Source of the DNA: CAYPGJ01 sp050174775
GTDB lineage: Bacteria; Planctomycetota; Phycisphaerae; Phycisphaerales; UBA1924
DNA: 64,000 bases
Direction: 5' to 3'
NCBI GenBank assembly: GCA_050174775.1
Contig: JBFXJP010000002.1
Location: forward strand, 1 to 64,000
Numbering within the stretch: position 1 is the stretch's first letter; each line of letters begins with the position of its first letter. The notes below the pieces were generated by a model, which saw only the letters and a list, made by a program, of their open reading frames with translations, was not told the origin of the DNA and searched no databases. Below, piece by piece: positions 60,568-64,000 of the stretch. The translations under genes and the position numbers were made by a program.

Positions 60568-61452
60568 ATGACCACCATCGGGCTGCTCACCGCGGCCAAC
60601 ATGCTCTCGTCGCATCCCTCCCCCCGCGCGGACGCGTGGGAGCATGATCGTCAGTACGAGCCGATGCGACGCGCGTGCGCGGAACTCGACATCGATCTGC
60701 GTGTGACGATCTGGGACGATCCGGCGCTCGACCCCTCCGCGTACGACGCGTTCGTCATCGGCACGACGTGGGATTACACGGCCAAGCCGGACCTGTTTCT
60801 GAGCACGCTCGAGCGCCTCTCCGCCCGGAAGCGATTGCTCAACCCGCTGGAGACCGTCCGGTGGAACCTGCACAAGTCGTACCTGAACGACCTCAAGGGG
60901 CGGGGAGCGTCGATCGTGCCGACCCTGTGGCGCGAGCGCGCGGACGCGAGCACGATCGAGCGGTCATTCGAGGAGCTCGGGACGGACGTGGTGGTGGTGA
61001 AGCCGCAGATCGGCGCCGCGGCGTGGAGACAGGCGTTGGTCCGGCAGGGCGAGTCCTTGCCGCACGCCGACCTGCTCCCGCCCGGGACGTGCATGATCCA
61101 GCCGTACCTGCCGGCGATCGCAACGGAGGGGGAGTACTCCCTGGTGTTCTTTGATCGGGAGTTCTCGCACTGCGCGCTGAAGACGCCTGCGAAGGGGGAC
61201 TACCGCATCCAGTCGATGTTCGGCGGGAGCGAGCGCGCGCACGCGCCGGCGCCGGAGGATCTTGCGATGGCGCGTCGCGTGCTTGAGGGTGTCGAGGGGC
61301 CGTTGCTCTACGCGCGCGTAGACATGGTGCGCGGGCTCGACGGCGCGTTAGCCGTGATGGAGCTGGAGGTCATCGAGCCGTACCTGTACCCGGATCAGGG
61401 GCCGCGCATGGGCGAATTGTTCGCGGCGGCGCTCGCGCGACTGCTTCGTTGA
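60568..61452 (+). CDS. ATP-grasp family ligase, substrate unknown
   Basis: A 294-residue soluble protein resembling small ATP-grasp enzymes of the RimK/glutathione-synthetase type. Nucleotide-binding signs include VVVVKPQIGAAA (Lys in the first strand) and MIQPYLPAI. The metal region is ARVDMVRG and then LEVIEPYLYPDQGP. The N-terminal pre-ATP-grasp domain begins TTIGLLTAANMLSS. Such enzymes join a carboxylate to an amine or thiol through an acyl-phosphate. Neither substrate is indicated by the context: a signalling cluster lies upstream and cytochrome bd downstream. It resembles uncharacterised ATP-grasp proteins close to cycloserine ligase DcsG. Confidence 0.78.
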   Translation: MTTIGLLTAANMLSSHPSPRADAWEHDRQYEPMRRACAELDIDLRVTIWDDPALDPSAYDAFVIGTTWDYTAKPDLFLSTLERLSARKRLLNPLETVRWNLHKSYLNDLKGRGASIVPTLWRERADASTIERSFEELGTDVVVVKPQIGAAAWRQALVRQGESLPHADLLPPGTCMIQPYLPAIATEGEYSLVFFDREFSHCALKTPAKGDYRIQSMFGGSERAHAPAPEDLAMARRVLEGVEGPLLYARVDMVRGLDGALAVMELEVIEPYLYPDQGPRMGELFAAALARLLR

Positions 61453-61483
61453 GTTGCGGCGCCGGCGCGACGGCTTAAGATGA

Positions 61484-61499
61484 CATTCGTGTCCGAATG
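61484..61499. promoter_or_regulatory. Inverted repeat upstream of cydA
   Basis: CATTCG and CGAATG are exactly complementary with TGTC between. The site stands in the 138-bp spacer before cydA, the only likely promoter region for the bd oxidase genes. It could bind a redox or NO regulator, for example one of the Rrf2 type, but the match to any consensus is weak. Nothing else is recognised in this spacer. Confidence 0.4.
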
Positions 61500-61590
61500 A
61501 CGAGATGAACGGCGGACGGGCCTGCTTCTTGCATGGGCGCGGCACGCGCTCGCGCGAGTGATTCAGGTCTGTCCGACGGAGCGCCAGCCC

Positions 61591-63078
61591 ATGGACGTCG
61601 AGACGCTCAGCCGCATCCAGTTCGCCGGGACGGTGATGTTTCACTACATCTTTCCTCCCCTCACCATCGGGCTCGGCCTGATCATGGTCATCCTGGAGGG
61701 GATGTGGCTCCGGACACGCGACGTGTCGTGGAAGCACGCCGCGAAGTTCTGGACGCGGATCTTCGCGTTGAACTTCGCGCTCGGCGTCTCCACGGGCATC
61801 GTGATGGAGTTCGAGTTCGGGACGAACTGGGCCGCGTACAGCCGGTACGTGGGCGACGTGTTCGGCTCGGCGCTCGCGGCCGAGGGGATCTTCGCGTTCT
61901 TTCTGGAGTCCGGCTTCCTGGCCGTGCTCGTGTTCGGCTGGGATCGCGTCGGCCCGCGCACACACTTCGTCAGCGCGTTGATGGTGTTTCTCGGCTCGTG
62001 CTTCAGCGCGGTCTGGATTGTGGTGGCGAACTCGTGGCAGCAGACCCCGGCCGGGTACCACGTCGTCGAGAACGAGGTGAACGGGAGGACGCTGCTCCGG
62101 GCGGAGATCACCGATTTCTGGGCGATGGTGCTCAACCCGTCGAGCGTGGACCGTCTCACACACACGCTCGTCGGCGCGATGATCCTGGGCGGGTTCTTCG
62201 TCTGCTCGGTGAGCGCGTTCTACCTGCTCAGGCGCAAGCACGAGCTGTTCGCGCAGCGCTGCTTCCGGATCGGGGTCGTGGTGGCCGCGCTGTTCAGCGT
62301 GCTCGCGCTGATCACGGGGCACGATCAGGCCGAGCAGGTGTCGCGCACGCAGCCCGCGAAGCTCGCGGCGTACGAGGGTCACTTTGAGTCCGGGCCGGGC
62401 GATCTGTACCTCTTCGGCTGGCCCGACGCAGAAGCCCAGACGGTGCGATACGGGGTCGCGCTCCCGGGGATGCTGAGCTTCCTGCTGCACTGGGACACGA
62501 GCGCGCCGGTGATCGGTCTGAACGAGTTCCCGAAGGAGGACAGGCCGGGCGTCTGGATCCCGTTCCAGTCGTATCACCTCATGATCGCGCTGGGCATCGG
62601 GTTCATCGCGCTGACGCTCTTCACGCTTCCGATGCTCCGGCGCGGGCGTGTGTTCCGGATGCGTTGGCTGCTGTGGGTGTACGTGTTCGCGGTGGTGGGG
62701 GCGTTCGTGGCAAATCAGGCGGGGTGGGTGGCCGCGGAGACCGGCCGACAGCCCTGGGTGGTGTACCCGAGCGTTCAGGACGGTGTGCCGATGCCCGGGT
62801 TGCGGACAAGCGAGGGGCTGAGTGAATCGGTGAAGGCGGGTCATGTGCTCTGGTCGATCATCATGTTCGGCCTGATCTACGCGTTGCTCTTCGTCGTGTG
62901 GGTGTACGTGCTGAACAGCAAGATCCAACACGGTCCGGACGAGGGAGCCTCCGTGCAGGCGTCGCCGCCGGATGAACCGGAGGGCTTCTTCCGCGCCGCG
63001 GCAGCCCGCATCGCGCACGCCGGCTCGATGACGGAAGCCCACGGCTCGGAGGACGACGCGAAGGGAGGCGCAGCATGA
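61591..63078 (+). CDS. cydA: Cytochrome bd quinol oxidase subunit I
   Basis: A 495-residue membrane protein of the terminal oxidase that reduces oxygen with quinol at high affinity. The haem ligand region is FHYIFPPLTIGL. The quinol-loop region includes SRTQPAKLAAYEGHFES and the conserved ETGRQPWVVY. Nine or so hydrophobic helices are present. The quinol loop is of the short type (no long insertion after residue 270). GGAG stands 9 nt before the ATG at 61591. A Ser/Ala/Asp-rich tail ends the chain. cydB starts within its stop codon (ATGA). No cydX-like small gene is visible between them. Confidence 0.95.
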   Translation: MDVETLSRIQFAGTVMFHYIFPPLTIGLGLIMVILEGMWLRTRDVSWKHAAKFWTRIFALNFALGVSTGIVMEFEFGTNWAAYSRYVGDVFGSALAAEGIFAFFLESGFLAVLVFGWDRVGPRTHFVSALMVFLGSCFSAVWIVVANSWQQTPAGYHVVENEVNGRTLLRAEITDFWAMVLNPSSVDRLTHTLVGAMILGGFFVCSVSAFYLLRRKHELFAQRCFRIGVVVAALFSVLALITGHDQAEQVSRTQPAKLAAYEGHFESGPGDLYLFGWPDAEAQTVRYGVALPGMLSFLLHWDTSAPVIGLNEFPKEDRPGVWIPFQSYHLMIALGIGFIALTLFTLPMLRRGRVFRMRWLLWVYVFAVVGAFVANQAGWVAAETGRQPWVVYPSVQDGVPMPGLRTSEGLSESVKAGHVLWSIIMFGLIYALLFVVWVYVLNSKIQHGPDEGASVQASPPDEPEGFFRAAAARIAHAGSMTEAHGSEDDAKGGAA

Positions 63079-64000
63079 GCCACGACACGCTCGCCCTGAT
63101 CTGGTTCGGGCTCCTCGGCGTGCTGCTGATCGGCTACACCATCCTCGACGGGTTCGACCTGGGCGTGGGCATCCTGCACCCCATCGCCCGGACCGACACG
63201 CATCGGCGCGTCATGATGAACTCGATCGGCCCGCTGTGGGACGGCAACGAGGTGTGGTTGGTGACGTTCGGCGGGGCGCTCTTCGCCGCGTTCCCGCACG
63301 CGTACGCCACGGTCTTCAGCGCGTTCTACGTCGCGTTCACGCTGCTGCTCTTCGCTCTGATCTTCCGCGCGGTGAGCCTGGAGTTCCGCTCCAAGACGCA
63401 CAGCGCGCTCTGGCGGCGTGTGTGGGACTTCGGCTTCTTCGCGTCCAGCTTCCTCGCGGCGCTCCTGTTCGGTGTGGCGGGCGGCAACCTGATGCTCGGC
63501 CTCCCGGTCGATCAGACGCTCTCGGTCTCCCAGTCGGTCCTCAGCCAGCTTTCGCCCTACGCGCTCGCCGTCGGCGCGCTCACCGTGCTGCTGTTCACGA
63601 TGCACGGCGCCATCTTCCTGTACCTCAAGACGGAGGGAGATCTGCAGCAGCAGGCGGAGCGGTGGATCTGGCGCGCGTTCGGTTTGTTCCTGATCGCGTA
63701 CCTGCTCGTGACGATGTACACGCTGGTCAAGGTGCCGCGAGCGACGCGGAACTTCGAGCAGTACCCGTGGCTGTGGATCGTGCCCGTGCTGAACGTGCTC
63801 GCGATTGCCAACATCCCGCGCGCGATGTTCAAGAAGAAGCCGTTCTACGCGTTCGTCAGCTCGTCCGCGACGATCGCCGCCCTCGCGTTTCTGTTCGCCG
63901 TGGCGATGTACCCCAATCTCGTGCCCTCATCCCTCGACCCGGCCTGGAGCCTGACGCTCGAGAACGCGCGGTCGAGCCGGAAGACGCTGGGCATCATGCT
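63075..64000 (+). CDS. cydB: Cytochrome bd quinol oxidase subunit II, 3' end outside window
   Basis: The visible 308 residues match CydB: LIWFGLLGVLLIGYTILDGFDLGVG, WDGNEVWLVTFGGALFAAFPHAYA and the following hydrophobic helices. CydB pairs with CydA, and its fold repeats CydA without haem ligands. It starts within the cydA stop codon (ATGA) with GGAGG 7 nt upstream, so translation is coupled. The frame is still open at the right edge, so the length is not known. Confidence 0.95.
   Translation, partial: MSHDTLALIWFGLLGVLLIGYTILDGFDLGVGILHPIARTDTHRRVMMNSIGPLWDGNEVWLVTFGGALFAAFPHAYATVFSAFYVAFTLLLFALIFRAVSLEFRSKTHSALWRRVWDFGFFASSFLAALLFGVAGGNLMLGLPVDQTLSVSQSVLSQLSPYALAVGALTVLLFTMHGAIFLYLKTEGDLQQQAERWIWRAFGLFLIAYLLVTMYTLVKVPRATRNFEQYPWLWIVPVLNVLAIANIPRAMFKKKPFYAFVSSSATIAALAFLFAVAMYPNLVPSSLDPAWSLTLENARSSRKTLGIM

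Overview
This is high-GC, gene-dense bacterial DNA, almost certainly from the planctomycete class Phycisphaerae. The genes point that way together: secreted proteins ending in dockerin-like repeats with a C-terminal Cys, an LpxC-FabZ fusion beside BamA, OmpH/Skp, LpxD and LpxA (a full Gram-negative envelope with lipid A), a GH3-family protein, a NRDE/TANGO2 protein, and a large LRR-Roc-COR protein. This taxonomic call is inference from gene content; no rRNA or tRNA gene was seen.

Layout. 1-3 kb: an LRR-Roc-COR GTPase entering from the left edge, then a repeat- and hairpin-rich spacer. 3-11 kb (minus strand): a kelch-like secreted protein, two small unknown proteins, a lipid A acyltransferase, a membrane-anchored coiled-coil protein with a BRCT-like end, MgtE and PurB. 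11-20 kb (plus): an ECF sigma factor with an anti-sigma-like partner, then the envelope cluster bamA, ompH, lpxD, lpxC-fabZ, lpxA. 20-25.5 kb: an ABC-F ATPase and several unrecognised membrane or secreted proteins. 25.5-32 kb: M16 peptidase, HNH endonuclease, FIST protein and a 946-residue secreted protein. 32-42 kb (minus): TruD, a BFN-domain protein, a three-domain hydrolase/DedA/ATP-grasp protein, NRDE, DinB-like, a three-gene Rieske/ferric-reductase redox module, GH3 and an alpha/beta hydrolase. 42-48 kb: an ABC-2 exporter, and PdeM with an Lhr-type helicase. 48-55 kb: OPT transporter, M23 peptidase with GC-type dockerin, catalase divergent from OxyR, and a CorA/ZntB transporter. 55-61.5 kb: PilZ, REC-GGDEF-HD, a CHASE-PAS histidine kinase, a single-domain response regulator and an ATP-grasp protein. 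61.5-64 kb: cydA and the start of cydB.

How they work together. The bam/lpx cluster and the separate LpxL build the outer membrane. OxyR and catalase form a classic peroxide-response pair, and CydAB and the Rieske module add redox functions. The 55-60.5 kb block is a signalling locus likely to use c-di-GMP. Many operon-leading genes have either a clear Shine-Dalgarno site or a TANNNT box only 6-10 nt before the start codon, which suggests frequent leaderless transcripts.

Most unusual items: the hydrolase-DedA-ATP-grasp fusion (33.5-36.2 kb), the LRR-Roc-COR protein with near-identical 72-bp repeats and predicted C-terminal membrane helices, the envelope-anchored BRCT-like protein (6.4-7.7 kb), the coupled unknown pair at 22.2-24.2 kb, and the three-gene redox module at 37.6-39.8 kb. 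No CRISPR array, insertion sequence, prophage or replication origin was recognised.
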